A stretch of DNA of 64,000 nt from Soonwooa sp032078105 (GCA_046269235.1 JBJZOS010000001.1:558001-622000); one strand, 5' to 3'; positions 8,458 to 18,109 are shown, numbered from the stretch's first letter. A program made the numbers and translations. The notes: generated by a model not told the origin, from the sequence alone.

Positions 8458-8465
8458 TATATTTG
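8458..8465 (+). promoter_or_regulatory. Putative -7 element for rpmI
   Basis: TATATTTG, a full match to TAnnTTTG, 44 nt before the rpmI start. No clear -33 box is seen. Confidence 0.6.
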
Positions 8466-8509
8466 CAAACTTGAAATGATATTGATAACAAAATATAAAA
8501 AGCAGAACA

Positions 8510-8707
8510 ATGCCAAAATTAAAAACGAAATCAGGTGCTAAAAAGCGTTTTGCTCTTACTGGAACTGGTAAGATCAAAAGAAAGAATGCTTTCAAAAGCC
8601 ACATCTTGACAAAGAAAGAAACTAAGCAAAAGAGAAATCTTACGCAAACTTCTTATGTTGCGGCTGTGGACACTAAGAGTGTTTTACGTCAATTAGCTAT
8701 TAAGTAG
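8510..8707 (+). CDS. rpmI: 50S ribosomal protein L35
   Basis: 65 aa, normal size. It starts MPKLKTKSGAKKRFALTGTG and is very basic (KRKNAFKSHILTKKETKQKR), diagnostic of L35, a small rRNA-binding protein of the large subunit. It is followed by rplT after 117 nt. Confidence 0.97.
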   Translation: MPKLKTKSGAKKRFALTGTGKIKRKNAFKSHILTKKETKQKRNLTQTSYVAAVDTKSVLRQLAIK

Positions 8708-8787
8708 TTTTTATTAACCAATATTCGGTTTTTAAGAATTCAACAAATTCAAAAAATTTAACCCTGAAACGGTGCACATAAGAGCAA

Positions 8788-8795
8788 TAACTTTG
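8788..8795 (+). promoter_or_regulatory. Putative -7 element for rplT
   Basis: TAACTTTG matches TAnnTTTG and lies 29 nt before the rplT ATG, so rplT may have a start of its own in addition to read-through from rpmI. Confidence 0.5.
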
Positions 8796-8824
8796 CCGCC
8801 CTTTTCAAAAAAACAATTTACATT

Positions 8825-9169
8825 ATGCCAAGATCAGTTAACGCTGTAGCGTCTAGAGCGCGCAGAAAAAAAGTAATGAAGCAGGCTAAAGGTTTTTTCG
8901 GTAGAAGAAAAAATGTTTGGACTGTAGCTAAAAACGCCGTGGAAAAAGCAATGCAATATGCTTACCGCGGTAGAAAAGAGAAGAAAAGAAACTTCAGAGC
9001 ACTTTGGATTACTCGTATCAACGCGGGGGCTAGAGAGCACGGGATGTCTTACTCTCAATTTATGGGAGCTCTTAAGAAAAACAACGTAGAATTGAACAGA
9101 AAAGTTCTTGCTGATTTAGCAATGAACCACCCTGAAGCTTTCAAAGCTGTTGTAGATCAAGTAAAATAA
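8825..9169 (+). CDS. rplT: 50S ribosomal protein L20
   Basis: 114 aa. MPRSVNAVASRARRKKVMKQ, then KGFFGRRKNVWTVAKNAVEK, and a C-terminal globular part (LWITRINAGAREHGMSYSQF) are diagnostic of L20, an early-assembly 23S rRNA-binding protein that also represses its own operon in some bacteria. A near-perfect terminator follows the stop. Confidence 0.98.
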   Translation: MPRSVNAVASRARRKKVMKQAKGFFGRRKNVWTVAKNAVEKAMQYAYRGRKEKKRNFRALWITRINAGAREHGMSYSQFMGALKKNNVELNRKVLADLAMNHPEAFKAVVDQVK

Positions 9170-9191
9170 TTAATCCTTTTGTTATCAATAT

Positions 9192-9224
9192 AAAGTCCCG
9201 AATTGTACAATTCGGGACTTTTAC
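9192..9224 (+). terminator. Intrinsic terminator after rplT
   Basis: A 14-bp near-perfect palindrome (AAAGTCCCGAATTG / CAATTCGGGACTTT) followed by a short T run. It is symmetric and could work on both strands. Confidence 0.85.
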
Positions 9225-9273
9225 TTATGATATATTGAGTTGCTCTGTTTTATTCTTTTATGAATTTTTGAGA

Positions 9274-10676
9274 TTAGCCCTCAACATTTAGTATGTATGC
9301 TCCTTTTGCTAGTGCGATACATTGATTTGGTTTTGTCCATTTTTAAGACTTGTACTCATCACTTGCTTGCCATCTATTGATGTTATAACAGTTTTGGTAT
9401 CTTTAGAATAATCCATATTGATATTTAAAAAATCTTTTTGTTGGATTTGGGAAAATTGATATTATACTTTTTGAAATATCGTTGAGAGCCAAATCTGTAC
9501 AAATGTAAGAAGGCATGTTATATCCATTAAACACCATCTCTGAAGTAATAGTTTGTACATCTGAACATTTGGAAACCCAACTATATTCTGGAGTATAAAT
9601 AGTTCATTGATTAAGACTTCGGCTATATGACATAACCCAATAATCGCCTGAACTTTCAAATAATCCTTGTGCCGGAGAAGATTTTAATCCTGACCCAATG
9701 ATGAATGCCATGTCCGAGCTCGAGTAAAATAACATCTGCATCTTCGCCATCATCTACATTCTCTTTACCAAATACAAGATATTGGCCAGAAGGCGAAAAG
9801 AAAGCGTTGTAATCATCATCAAAGCCATGTGGGTCATATACTCCGCAATTTCGGCATAATTACTTTTAAGTTTGTAAACGCCGTTTCCAAATTCTAATCA
9901 TTGTAGATTTACAAGTTTTCGTGCAGCATCTAGGATAGCATTGGTAGCATTGTTAACATCGATATATTTTCCACCATACTTAACATCTGCAACGGAGAGT
10001 AGATCTGGATAATACACATATGCCGTTCCCAGTGCTTTAGTAGGCTTGTTGGCTACACCAGGTGTTTGAGGCTCTTCACCATTTTTACGTTTTGCATGAT
10101 GGTATATAGCAAGATCTTTTGTGCTAATAATTGCTCCAGTTTGCGCAGCAATATTACATTCGCAAAATCCAGACTTTCCATAAGAATCGATCACAACTCG
10201 ACATACTAATTTTGTATCTTCAGTATCTGTTTTATAAACATAAAGCTGATTTTCTTGATGAATGATTTCACCTTTTCGTTGGATGGAAAGTTTGGTTTTT
10301 TTAAAACATCATCTGCACTAATACTTGCTATTGTAGTAATAACATTATTTAGCTAGTTGGCATTATTTGATTATGCAATATAAGTAATGCTTTCTGCTTT
10401 ATTAAAATGAACAACGATATCTCCGTGATAGATTGGCACATCATCAATACATTGTTCAAATCTCAATGTCTCACCAGTGTTAGCTTTTTTTAACTTGGTT
10501 AAGTTTTAGGCTAGCTTGGGTGTTAATGCCAGTTTTCATAGCGTTTTTGTGAAGGTAATTACGAACAGGTTCTTCGTATATAGAATGTTGCTTATGTCCG
10601 TAGATGTTTCCAAAATAGGTTGCTAATATAAAAGTTGCAAGGAGATAATTTATTTTAAAGTAATTTTTATTAAGGC
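9274..10676 (-). pseudogene. Remnant of a T9SS-secreted M36-like metallopeptidase
   Basis: No single ORF spans this, but joining frames on the minus strand rebuilds one protein: a signal-peptide-like lead (NYLLATFILATYFGNIYG), an FTP-type propeptide (EPVRNYLHKNAMKTG, FEQCIDDVPIYHGDIVVHF), a long central block open from 10194 to 9898, a gluzincin zinc-motif remnant around 9700-9727, and a T9SS type A sorting tail (ISIFPNPTK ... LAKGAYILNVEG) ending at the TAA at 9274. Lesions include lost ATG, frameshifts near 10499, 10300 and 9845, in-frame stops near 10379, 10365, 9898 and 9614, and further shifts in the tail. The first zinc His of HExxH reads Leu (LELGH). The M36/fungalysin assignment is from family knowledge; that it is dead is plain. 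Confidence 0.82.
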
Positions 10677-10687
10677 GATTGTACGTT

Positions 10688-11122
10688 TTATTTTATTCCA
10701 ATTAATTCAACTTCGAAAATTAAGGTTGAGTTAGGGCCAATTTCTTTCGAGATTTGTTGATCGCCATAGGCTAGATGTGGAGGAATAACGAATTTCCATT
10801 TGCTACCCGTTGACATCAATTGCAAACCTTCTGTCCAACCAGAAATAACGCGGTTAAGCGGAAAACTAGCAGGTTTATTTCTTTGTACAGAACTGTCAAA
10901 TACTTCGCCAGTTATTGTTGTACCATGATAATGGCAAATTACCGTATCACGAGCTTCAGGACTTCTACCTTCAGATTCGGTCATAACTTGGTATTGTAAG
11001 CCACTTTCCAAAGTGATAACACCTTCTTCTTTTCCGAATTCTTCTTGGAAAGCTTTACCTTCTTTTAGGTTTTTTTCTGCTAAAGCTTTTTTCTTTTTTG
11101 ATAATAAATCAGCAATTCCCAT
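10688..11122 (-). CDS. FKBP-type peptidyl-prolyl cis-trans isomerase
   Basis: 144 aa from the Met at 11122 (MGIADLLSKKKKALAEKNLK). The longer start at 11149 is rejected because a -7 element (11137-11144) lies between them. An N-terminal helical lead (residues 1-35) precedes an FKBP domain: GLQYQVMTESEGRSPEARD, VICHYHGTTITGEVFDSS, VISGWTEGLQLMSTGSKWKF, IPPHLAYGDQ, LIFEVELIGI. It catalyses prolyl isomerisation in protein folding; without a signal peptide it is probably cytoplasmic. It lies directly downstream of the peptidase remnant's start. Confidence 0.93.
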   Translation of the reverse strand: MGIADLLSKKKKALAEKNLKEGKAFQEEFGKEEGVITLESGLQYQVMTESEGRSPEARDTVICHYHGTTITGEVFDSSVQRNKPASFPLNRVISGWTEGLQLMSTGSKWKFVIPPHLAYGDQQISKEIGPNSTLIFEVELIGIK

Positions 11123-11136
11123 ATTATAAATTTTTA

Positions 11137-11144
11137 CAAATTTA
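11137..11144 (-). promoter_or_regulatory. -7 element of the FKBP gene
   Basis: Reads TAAATTTG on the minus strand, 14 nt upstream of the ATG at 11122. It decides the start codon, since an upstream in-frame start at 11149 would not be transcribed from here. Confidence 0.6.
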
Positions 11145-11258
11145 AGCATTTAGAATTTTTTACATTGTTAAAAATTTGACTTTATAACATCATTAATCGA
11201 AGATTTAGTGTAGATTTCGATATATATATTTATTTTCGCAAGAGCTTAACGCAAGAAT

Positions 11259-13739
11259 ATGATTAAAAAAATATACGCTTTATTACTTATTTGCATTGCT
11301 GTATTGGCATTTTCGCAATCGACAATTAAAGTGACTACCGCTGGCAAAACCGCGCCCTTAGCACAAGCTTCGGTCTATTGTAATAACAAATTGTTGGGAA
11401 TTACGGATATCCACGGAAGTTTAAATTTTAAAACTAAATGTGATAAAGTCACTGTTAAACATCAAGATTACGAAGATGCTGATGTGGTAGTCGACAAAAT
11501 TATGGAAGTTTCTCTAGAGAAAGAAGAAGCTAATGTCAACAAGATAGAAGCTGTTGTTGTCAATGATAAAAGCGATGCTAGAGCACTTGCGATTTTGGAT
11601 AAAGTCAATAGCAATTTTAAAAATAATTCGCCGAAGAGTTTAGAATCGTACGAGTTTAAATCTTACGAAAAAATGTCTTTTGATTTTGATGAAGATTCTG
11701 TTAAAATCTACCAAAATTATATGGCTAAACGAAAAGATTCGTTGAACGCACTTCCTGTTAAAGAACTGAAACAAACAAAAAAGGAAAAGAAGGATTCTTT
11801 AATGGATAAAGATTTTGAAAATGTGATGATTGACAGCAAACTTTTCCTTTGGGAACGTGCTAATCAATACTTATATTCTGAAAAATTCGGGGAAAAAATC
11901 AATGTTTTGGACAATCGTATTTCTGGACTTAAAGAGCCTATCTATCAGCTTTTGGTGATGCGATCTAACCGAAATAGAATTCCAAAAGAAATTCTTCCTG
12001 AGAACAGAAATCTTTACAGATATTATTTAACGGATTCCATCGAGATTGATGGACGTGAGAATTACGTGATTCGCTTCCGAGAAGTTGGAACCAAAACGCA
12101 GCCTAACCGCCGAAAATACAATGGCTACCTCTATATTGACCAGCAAAGTTTTGCAGTCAAAAAAATTGAAAGTAATAGTAAAAATAGAAACGATGGCAGC
12201 GTAACTTCTGTTTGGGCACCAATTAACAACAAATGGTTTCTACAAAAGGAAAATCTAAAGTTAAGAGCGGGGAGTCAATCATTCGATAATACGGATAAAA
12301 AACCTGACATTAAAGACGATATGACGGCGGAAGAAAAGCGTGCAGAAAGGCGAAAGCTAATGACACGTTTCGGAAATTATGTCTACATGAAAGTCGATTA
12401 TTTCGATTTCGAAACACCTGTAGACTTTACGGCTAAAGACTTCAAAGGTTATACAATGACCGTTAAAAATACAGATGGAAGTCTTCTTGATAAGTATCGA
12501 ACAGATAGTTTAACAACGCGCGAAAAGCTCACTTATATTAAAGTTGACAGCCTTGGGCAGAAATACAATGTAGACAAAAAAGCAAGTCTTGTTAGTAACC
12601 TTTTGCGTGGCAGAATTCGTCTTGGGATGGTCGACTTCGACCCTTTTGGTAGCAACTATAACCGTTACGAAGGTATTAGATTGGCTGTTCGCGCTAAGTT
12701 GAACGAAAATTTTAACAAATACATTTCGCCGGATGCTTACGTTGCTTATGGCTTCAAAGATTCTAAGTTTAAATATGGCATTGGTGTTGATCTTAAAACG
12801 ACCTTGGATTACAATTCATTTTTCCGTGCAGAATATTATGATGATGTAGAATCTTCGGGGCGATTTAGTCAGAATTTATGGAGTTTTAAAATGCAGTTTA
12901 TGAATTCTGGGGTAGATTTACAAAATGATAAGTTCTACCGTTTTCAAGGGGGGAAACTTAGTTACGAAGTCGATCTAAACAATGCGTTGACGATGCGACT
13001 TTCTGCTAAACGCCAAAATGAAGAAGCGAAATTTGATTATTTCTACAACAACGACAGCCGCTTGTTCAAGAATTTTTCAACGATGTTGACTTTAAAATAT
13101 TCACCAAATTCTCAGAATGTTATGACGCCATCGGGTAAGTTGACTTATGATCAAAAGTTCCCGGAGGTTTATTTTAATTTTGAACAAGCTATGAAAACTT
13201 TGGGCGGCGAGTTTAACTATTCTCGTGTAGATGTCTTGTTGACGCATCAATTCGCAACTAAACTTGGTAGAACAGGTGTTAGGTTATACGGTGGTTTGAT
13301 GACGGGCAATGCTCCGATTTGGCATCATTTCCAGATGGGAGGTTTGGATTCTTCTAACAACGATAGCTTTTTCTCGCATTTCAATTTGACAACTTATTTA
13401 GGTTTTGCAACGATGGAGGCGGGCAAATATTTTAATGATAAATTCATGGGATATTACTTTACACATCGTATCCCTTGGTATTTTAAAAGTTTTGGCAGAA
13501 ACACCTCAAGTTTTGATTTGGTGTACAAAGGGACGATTGGCGATATGAAGAATATGGGGCAGCATCAATTTAATTATAATAAGCTAGATCATTTATACCA
13601 AGAAGTTGGATTAGAGTATAATAATTTTTTGAGTACAGGATTTAATTTAGGTCTATTTTACAGAGTTGGACATTATTCAACCAATAAATTCAGTGAAAAT
13701 TTTGCAATTCAGTTAAAACTTAAATTTTTAGGTTTTTAA
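11259..13739 (+). CDS. DUF5686 family outer-membrane protein with carboxypeptidase-like regulatory domain
   Basis: 826 aa. Signal peptide (MIKKIYALLLICIAVLAFSQ). Residues about 22-90 form a CarboxypepD_reg-like beta domain (STIKVTTAGKTAPLAQASVY, GITDIHGSLNF). Residues about 100-380 are the DUF5686 core (AVVVNDKSDARALAILDKVN, SYEFKSYEKM). The C-terminal half has alternating aromatic strands ending in Phe (FAIQLKLKFLGF), typical of a TonB-dependent-receptor-like or surface-antigen beta barrel. The family is common in Bacteroidota outer membranes; its substrate is unknown. Single gene, no near partner. Confidence 0.88.
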   Translation: MIKKIYALLLICIAVLAFSQSTIKVTTAGKTAPLAQASVYCNNKLLGITDIHGSLNFKTKCDKVTVKHQDYEDADVVVDKIMEVSLEKEEANVNKIEAVVVNDKSDARALAILDKVNSNFKNNSPKSLESYEFKSYEKMSFDFDEDSVKIYQNYMAKRKDSLNALPVKELKQTKKEKKDSLMDKDFENVMIDSKLFLWERANQYLYSEKFGEKINVLDNRISGLKEPIYQLLVMRSNRNRIPKEILPENRNLYRYYLTDSIEIDGRENYVIRFREVGTKTQPNRRKYNGYLYIDQQSFAVKKIESNSKNRNDGSVTSVWAPINNKWFLQKENLKLRAGSQSFDNTDKKPDIKDDMTAEEKRAERRKLMTRFGNYVYMKVDYFDFETPVDFTAKDFKGYTMTVKNTDGSLLDKYRTDSLTTREKLTYIKVDSLGQKYNVDKKASLVSNLLRGRIRLGMVDFDPFGSNYNRYEGIRLAVRAKLNENFNKYISPDAYVAYGFKDSKFKYGIGVDLKTTLDYNSFFRAEYYDDVESSGRFSQNLWSFKMQFMNSGVDLQNDKFYRFQGGKLSYEVDLNNALTMRLSAKRQNEEAKFDYFYNNDSRLFKNFSTMLTLKYSPNSQNVMTPSGKLTYDQKFPEVYFNFEQAMKTLGGEFNYSRVDVLLTHQFATKLGRTGVRLYGGLMTGNAPIWHHFQMGGLDSSNNDSFFSHFNLTTYLGFATMEAGKYFNDKFMGYYFTHRIPWYFKSFGRNTSSFDLVYKGTIGDMKNMGQHQFNYNKLDHLYQEVGLEYNNFLSTGFNLGLFYRVGHYSTNKFSENFAIQLKLKFLGF

Positions 13740-13828
13740 GCTAAAGTGCTTTTAATAAAGAGCTTTGTTAAGTTTTATTAAATTATGATTTCAGTGAAAA
13801 ATTAATAAAAAAAGTACATAAAAATTAA

Positions 13829-13862
13829 TTTGAACACAAAAAGAAAAAAATCCTTATTTTTG
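13829..13862 (+). promoter_or_regulatory. Promoter of lpdA
   Basis: TTTG at 13829-13832 and TATTTTTG at 13855-13862, spaced by 22 nt. The -7 box ends 19 nt before the lpdA ATG. Confidence 0.7.
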
Positions 13863-13881
13863 ATAAAAATTTTTAGATCTA

Positions 13882-15270
13882 ATGAAATACGATATTATTG
13901 TCATCGGTAGTGGACCTGGAGGATATGTTACAGCGATTAGAGCTGCACAATTAGGTTTCAAAACAGCAATTGTTGAGAAAGAAAATCTTGGAGGTATCTG
14001 CCTTAACTGGGGATGTATCCCAACAAAAGCTTTGCTGAAATCGGCACAAGTTTTCAAATATATCAACCATGCAGAAGAGTACGGTCTTAATAAAGTTGAT
14101 GCTACTTTCGAATTCCCGAACGTAGTAAAAAGAAGTCGTGGTGTTGCTGAAAAAATGAGCAAAGGTATCGAGTTCTTGATGCGTAAAAATAAAATTGATG
14201 TGATCATGGGAGCTGCTAAAGTGAAGAAAGATCACAAAATCGATGTTACAGACAAAGACGGAAAAGTTAAAGAATATAGCGCTGACAACATTATTCTAGC
14301 GACTGGTGCAAGATCTAGAGAACTTCCTAATCTTCCACAAGATGGCGTTAAAGTTATCGGTTACAGACAAGCTTTGGCGCTTCCAGAACAACCAAAATCT
14401 ATGATTGTTGTTGGATCTGGTGCAATTGGAGTAGAGTTCGCTTACTTCTATGCAACAATGGGTACCAAAGTTACTGTGGTAGAATTTATGCCAAACATCG
14501 TTCCTGTAGAAGACGAAGAAGTTTCTAAACATTTAGAAAAATCTTTGAAAAAAGCTGGTATCGAAGTGATGACAAATGCTTCTGTAGAATCTGTAGATAC
14601 TTCTGGCACTGGTGTTAAAGCTAATGTAAAAACAGCAAACGGAAATATTACTTTAGAAGCTGATGTTCTTCTTTCTGCTGTTGGTATTGCTGCTAACATC
14701 GAAAACATCGGTCTAGAAGACGTAGGTATACAGACGGATAAAGGTAGAGTTTTGGTTAACGAATGGTACCAAACTTCAGTTCCTGGATATTACGCAATCG
14801 GTGATATTATCCCAACACAGGCTTTAGCACACGTTGCATCTGCGGAAGGTATCACTTGTGTTGAAAAAATTAAAGGTCTTCACGTTGAGAAAATCAACTA
14901 TGGTAACATCCCAGGATGTACCTACTGTCTACCAGAAATCGCTTCTGTTGGATTGACAGAAAAACAAGCTAGAGAAAAAGGTTACGAACTTAAGGTTGGT
15001 AAATTCCCATTCTCAGCAAGTGGAAAAGCAACTGCAAACGGCGATACAGACGGATTTGTAAAAGTAATTTTTGATGCTAAATATGGCGAATGGTTAGGTT
15101 GCCACATGATTGGTACAGGTGTTACAGAAATGATTGCTGAGGCAGTTGTTGCTCGTAATCTTGAGACGACAGGTCATGAAGTTCTTAAATCTATCCATCC
15201 TCACCCAACATTATCCGAAGCCGTAATGGAAGCTGTGGCAGCAGCTTATGGTGAAGTTATTCATATTTAA
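13882..15270 (+). CDS. lpdA: Dihydrolipoyl dehydrogenase (E3)
   Basis: 462 aa, usual length. FAD-binding GSGPGGY at residues 9-15; redox disulfide Cys39/Cys44 in GGICLNWGCIPTKAL; NAD-binding VVGSGAIGVEFAYFY; C-terminal dimer interface with the active-site HPHPTLSE. E3 reoxidises lipoyl groups of the 2-oxoacid dehydrogenase complexes and the glycine cleavage system. pdhA and pdhC lie about 12 kb away at 27607-30299 and gcvP at 35438, so this single E3 could serve all of them. It has its own promoter and is followed by a hairpin before the TPR gene. Confidence 0.97.
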   Translation: MKYDIIVIGSGPGGYVTAIRAAQLGFKTAIVEKENLGGICLNWGCIPTKALLKSAQVFKYINHAEEYGLNKVDATFEFPNVVKRSRGVAEKMSKGIEFLMRKNKIDVIMGAAKVKKDHKIDVTDKDGKVKEYSADNIILATGARSRELPNLPQDGVKVIGYRQALALPEQPKSMIVVGSGAIGVEFAYFYATMGTKVTVVEFMPNIVPVEDEEVSKHLEKSLKKAGIEVMTNASVESVDTSGTGVKANVKTANGNITLEADVLLSAVGIAANIENIGLEDVGIQTDKGRVLVNEWYQTSVPGYYAIGDIIPTQALAHVASAEGITCVEKIKGLHVEKINYGNIPGCTYCLPEIASVGLTEKQAREKGYELKVGKFPFSASGKATANGDTDGFVKVIFDAKYGEWLGCHMIGTGVTEMIAEAVVARNLETTGHEVLKSIHPHPTLSEAVMEAVAAAYGEVIHI

Positions 15271-15291
15271 TCTTAAGATTTAGAAATATTG

Positions 15292-15325
15292 ATGCTGTAT
15301 CTTGTATAAGATGCAGCATTTCTTT
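15292..15325 (+). terminator. Hairpin after lpdA
   Basis: ATGCTGTATCTT pairs with AAGATGCAGCAT (one U-G pair) around a GTAT loop, followed by a T-rich stretch. It is probably a terminator or partial attenuator ahead of the TPR gene; its tail overlaps that gene's leader. Confidence 0.6.
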
Positions 15326-15337
15326 ATCTTAGTATTG

Positions 15338-16231
15338 ATGAAAAAAATTCTACTTATTTCAGCAATTGGCTTACTCTGTATTCAGAATGTGTCTGCTCAA
15401 GAAAAAATGTCAAAAGATGATCGCGAAAACTTGGCGCGACAACAATTTGACGATGGTGAGTATCAAAATTCCTTAACCAATTATAATATCCTTTTAAAAG
15501 ATGATGAGAATAATGCTAGTTATCTTAATGGAAGAGGGTTAGCCTATTTTCGATTAGGAAATTACCAGAAGGCAAAACAAAATTTTGCAATGGCAACCTT
15601 GTTTTCTCAGAAGGATGCAACGATTTGGTCTAATCTAAGCGCTGCTTATAACAATCTCAACGAAAACGAAAAAGCTTACGAAACAGCAGTTAAAGCTTTG
15701 CGTTATGGCAAATCTGCATTAACAGTTTTTAATGCGGCATCCAATGCTAATAATGTTGAAAGACTTGACGAAGCGCTTTCTATTTTGGATAATGCTGGAG
15801 AATTTAGAACAAATGCGATGGAAGATTTGTACGCAAGAGTGTATTCTAAAAAAAACGACTATCATAACAGCATTAAGCATTTCGAAATTTTCTTCAAGAA
15901 TTTTGATGATAATGATAAAATAACATTTAATGTTTTATCAGAAAAAAGATCCTACTTTTTTGCTTTGATCGGTAAGTTAGCAGACGAAGCAGCAACGTCT
16001 CCACCTAAAGATAATGCTTTGCTAAAAGAGCTTTTCGAAGAACTGGCAAATAGTACAGGTTATGAATTTGATTCTAAATTCCCATTACATTCTAGTTATG
16101 AGATGATTAGAGCAATTAAAAAGAATTCGGCTTATAGAGAATATTTTTTAGAATTTGTAAAATTGATAAAAGATGAAGATAAGGCCTACATTTTGCTAAA
16201 CGAATTAAATGACACAGAAAACTATAAATAA
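15338..16231 (+). CDS. Exported TPR-repeat protein
   Basis: 297 aa from the ATG at 15338 (MKKILLISAIGLLCIQNVSA is a signal peptide); an in-frame TTG at 15302 would spoil it and lies in the hairpin. Tetratricopeptide repeats at about 28-130: ARQQFDDGEYQNSLTNYNIL, YLNGRGLAYFRLGNYQKAKQ, IWSNLSAAYNNLNENEKAYE. TPRs mediate protein-protein contacts; a periplasmic scaffold role is inferred. The next gene starts 6 nt after the stop, so the two are almost certainly one operon. Confidence 0.82.
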   Translation: MKKILLISAIGLLCIQNVSAQEKMSKDDRENLARQQFDDGEYQNSLTNYNILLKDDENNASYLNGRGLAYFRLGNYQKAKQNFAMATLFSQKDATIWSNLSAAYNNLNENEKAYETAVKALRYGKSALTVFNAASNANNVERLDEALSILDNAGEFRTNAMEDLYARVYSKKNDYHNSIKHFEIFFKNFDDNDKITFNVLSEKRSYFFALIGKLADEAATSPPKDNALLKELFEELANSTGYEFDSKFPLHSSYEMIRAIKKNSAYREYFLEFVKLIKDEDKAYILLNELNDTENYK

Positions 16232-16237
16232 AAATTG

Positions 16238-17272
16238 ATGGAAGAACAACACACAGAAAACTCTAACGAACCTAAGCAATCACCTCAACCACAAACACCT
16301 TCTAATCCACCAACTCAACAGGAAGATTTAAAAAAGAAGAACAAACAATTATACTACATTATTGGAGGTCTTGCAGTTCTTTTACTTGCTGGATTAGTTT
16401 ACTTTTTCGTAAGTAAAAAAGATCCTAAAAAACCAGAAGTGGTTAACACTGGTGTCAAAATACCTGCGGATAGTGCTAAAGTAGATTCTGTGAAAACCAC
16501 GCCTGGTTCACCAGAAGCTTACGAAGGCGAAGAAGGCGAGTACGAGCCTTACACCGAGAATTATGTTATTGCAAAAGATGCCAATCTTCGTGATGCGCCT
16601 AATGCACAAACCTCAAATATTGCTGGTAACCTCAAATTTGGACAAAGACTTTTTGTTGATAATAAATACGAAAACCCAACCTTTGCGAAAGTTTATCTCG
16701 AAAAACCTGTTAAAAATTTAGTATCTCAACCTTATTACATGTTGAAATCTAACGTTGTAGAATATTATAACTTTGACGATTATAGAAAATCATTTTCGTT
16801 AGGAAAGTTTTCAGAATTAGAAGCTCGTGTTAAGCGACTTATTTTGGATAATAAATACAATGATGGGACAACATACAGTCTAACCCAAAATTCTGATCGC
16901 GCGAAAAATACTCTATCGTATGGCGATTTCGATGCTGATGGACAAGCAGATGTTGCAGTTATCTTGGACAATAACGAGAAACAAAGCTCAAGATTATTAA
17001 TTATTTGTACTAACCAAAGCTCTAAAGAACCCTACTTGGCTTACGCAGAAAATTATTCTGATAAGATGAGATTAAGCTCTTTCAAGAAGAAAGCATTAAT
17101 TTATATGAATACTGACAACCTTACTCCTTCGCCTATTGATGGGGTTCTGCTAAACAGTGAAAATGCTAAATTGGTAATTTTGTACGATAAAAATAACCAA
17201 AAATACAGAACTTACTACCAAGAAGAATATGCAAGTGCAACTGCGGATGCAGCTTATGACATTGCAAATTAA
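16238..17272 (+). CDS. Membrane-anchored SH3-like protein
   Basis: 344 aa from the ATG at 16238. Residues 1-36 are acidic/Gln/Pro-rich and cytoplasmic. A membrane helix follows at about 43-63 (YYIIGGLAVLLLAGLVYFFV), then a Pro/Ser/Glu linker. An SH3-like domain lies at about 107-165 (NYVIAKDANLRDAPNAQ, GNLKFGQRLFVDNKYENPT). The C-terminal part contains SYGDFDADGQADVAVILDNN, resembling a calcium-binding FG-GAP-like loop. The fold suggests a periplasmic, wall- or peptide-binding domain on a type II anchor. It is co-transcribed with the TPR gene. Confidence 0.7.
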   Translation: MEEQHTENSNEPKQSPQPQTPSNPPTQQEDLKKKNKQLYYIIGGLAVLLLAGLVYFFVSKKDPKKPEVVNTGVKIPADSAKVDSVKTTPGSPEAYEGEEGEYEPYTENYVIAKDANLRDAPNAQTSNIAGNLKFGQRLFVDNKYENPTFAKVYLEKPVKNLVSQPYYMLKSNVVEYYNFDDYRKSFSLGKFSELEARVKRLILDNKYNDGTTYSLTQNSDRAKNTLSYGDFDADGQADVAVILDNNEKQSSRLLIICTNQSSKEPYLAYAENYSDKMRLSSFKKKALIYMNTDNLTPSPIDGVLLNSENAKLVILYDKNNQKYRTYYQEEYASATADAAYDIAN

Positions 17273-17308
17273 TTTTAGGTTTTAAATAAACACATTGCGA
17301 TAGATAAT

Positions 17309-18109
17309 ATGTCGAAATACAAAAGGGGCTTGGTGTTGTCAGGTGGTGGAACAAGAGGTCTTGCACACGCGGGCGTCATAAAGTTTCTAAACGAAATCGG
17401 AATTGATGTAGATATTTTGGCATGCTGTAGTGCAGGTTCTATTGTGGGAAGTTTGTATGCAGCTGGACGAAATCCTGACGAAATTTTAGATTTTTTTAAA
17501 TCGGTATATTTTTTCAATTGGAAGCATTTTACCTTTAACAAACCGGGTTTTGTATCATCACAATTATTCTCGCATTATCTAGATCCCATGTTTGGAGATT
17601 CCAAAATTGGCGACCTCAAAAAAGAAATTCGGATAATTGCTACTGACCTTATCAGCGGCGAACAAAAGATTTTTGATAAAGAAACAAAAGTAGTTGATGC
17701 GATTATTGCATCGTCGTCTATCCCTGGCATTGCCACACCTCATATTGTTGGTGATGCCATGTATAGTGACGGCGGTGTTCTCAATAATTTTCCGGCAGAT
17801 ATTATCTTTAACGAATGCAAAAACATAATTGGCATCTACGTTACGCCAATTCAGGATGTTAAGATGAGCGATCTTAAGTCTATCCGAGCCATTACAACAA
17901 GAGCTTATGATCTGCTTTCTCACCGAACAGAAATCCACAAATTTGCGTACTGCGATTGGTTTATAACTTCAAAAAAGCTGGCACAATATGGCACTTTTGA
18001 GCGTAAACCTTCTCGACTTGAAGAGATTTTTGACATCGGTTACGAAAGCGCAAAAAAAAGCTTTTACGATCAGGAAGAAGATTTTACTTCACTGTTTTTA
18101 AAAAAGTAG
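17309..18109 (+). CDS. Patatin-like phospholipase
   Basis: 266 aa. The oxyanion loop SGGGTRGLAHAGV is at residues 11-23, the nucleophile elbow CCSAGS puts Ser41 in place (first Gly of GxSxG replaced by Cys39), and the catalytic Asp is in SDGGVLNNFP (Asp154). These define the Ser-Asp dyad lipid acyl hydrolases. No signal peptide. The last 26 nt overlap the convergent hydrolase gene at 18084. Confidence 0.92.
   Translation: MSKYKRGLVLSGGGTRGLAHAGVIKFLNEIGIDVDILACCSAGSIVGSLYAAGRNPDEILDFFKSVYFFNWKHFTFNKPGFVSSQLFSHYLDPMFGDSKIGDLKKEIRIIATDLISGEQKIFDKETKVVDAIIASSSIPGIATPHIVGDAMYSDGGVLNNFPADIIFNECKNIIGIYVTPIQDVKMSDLKSIRAITTRAYDLLSHRTEIHKFAYCDWFITSKKLAQYGTFERKPSRLEEIFDIGYESAKKSFYDQEEDFTSLFLKK

Noticed and set aside
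11123..11149. Upstream ATG for the FKBP gene
   Set aside because: A TAnnTTTG element lies between it and the ATG at 11122.
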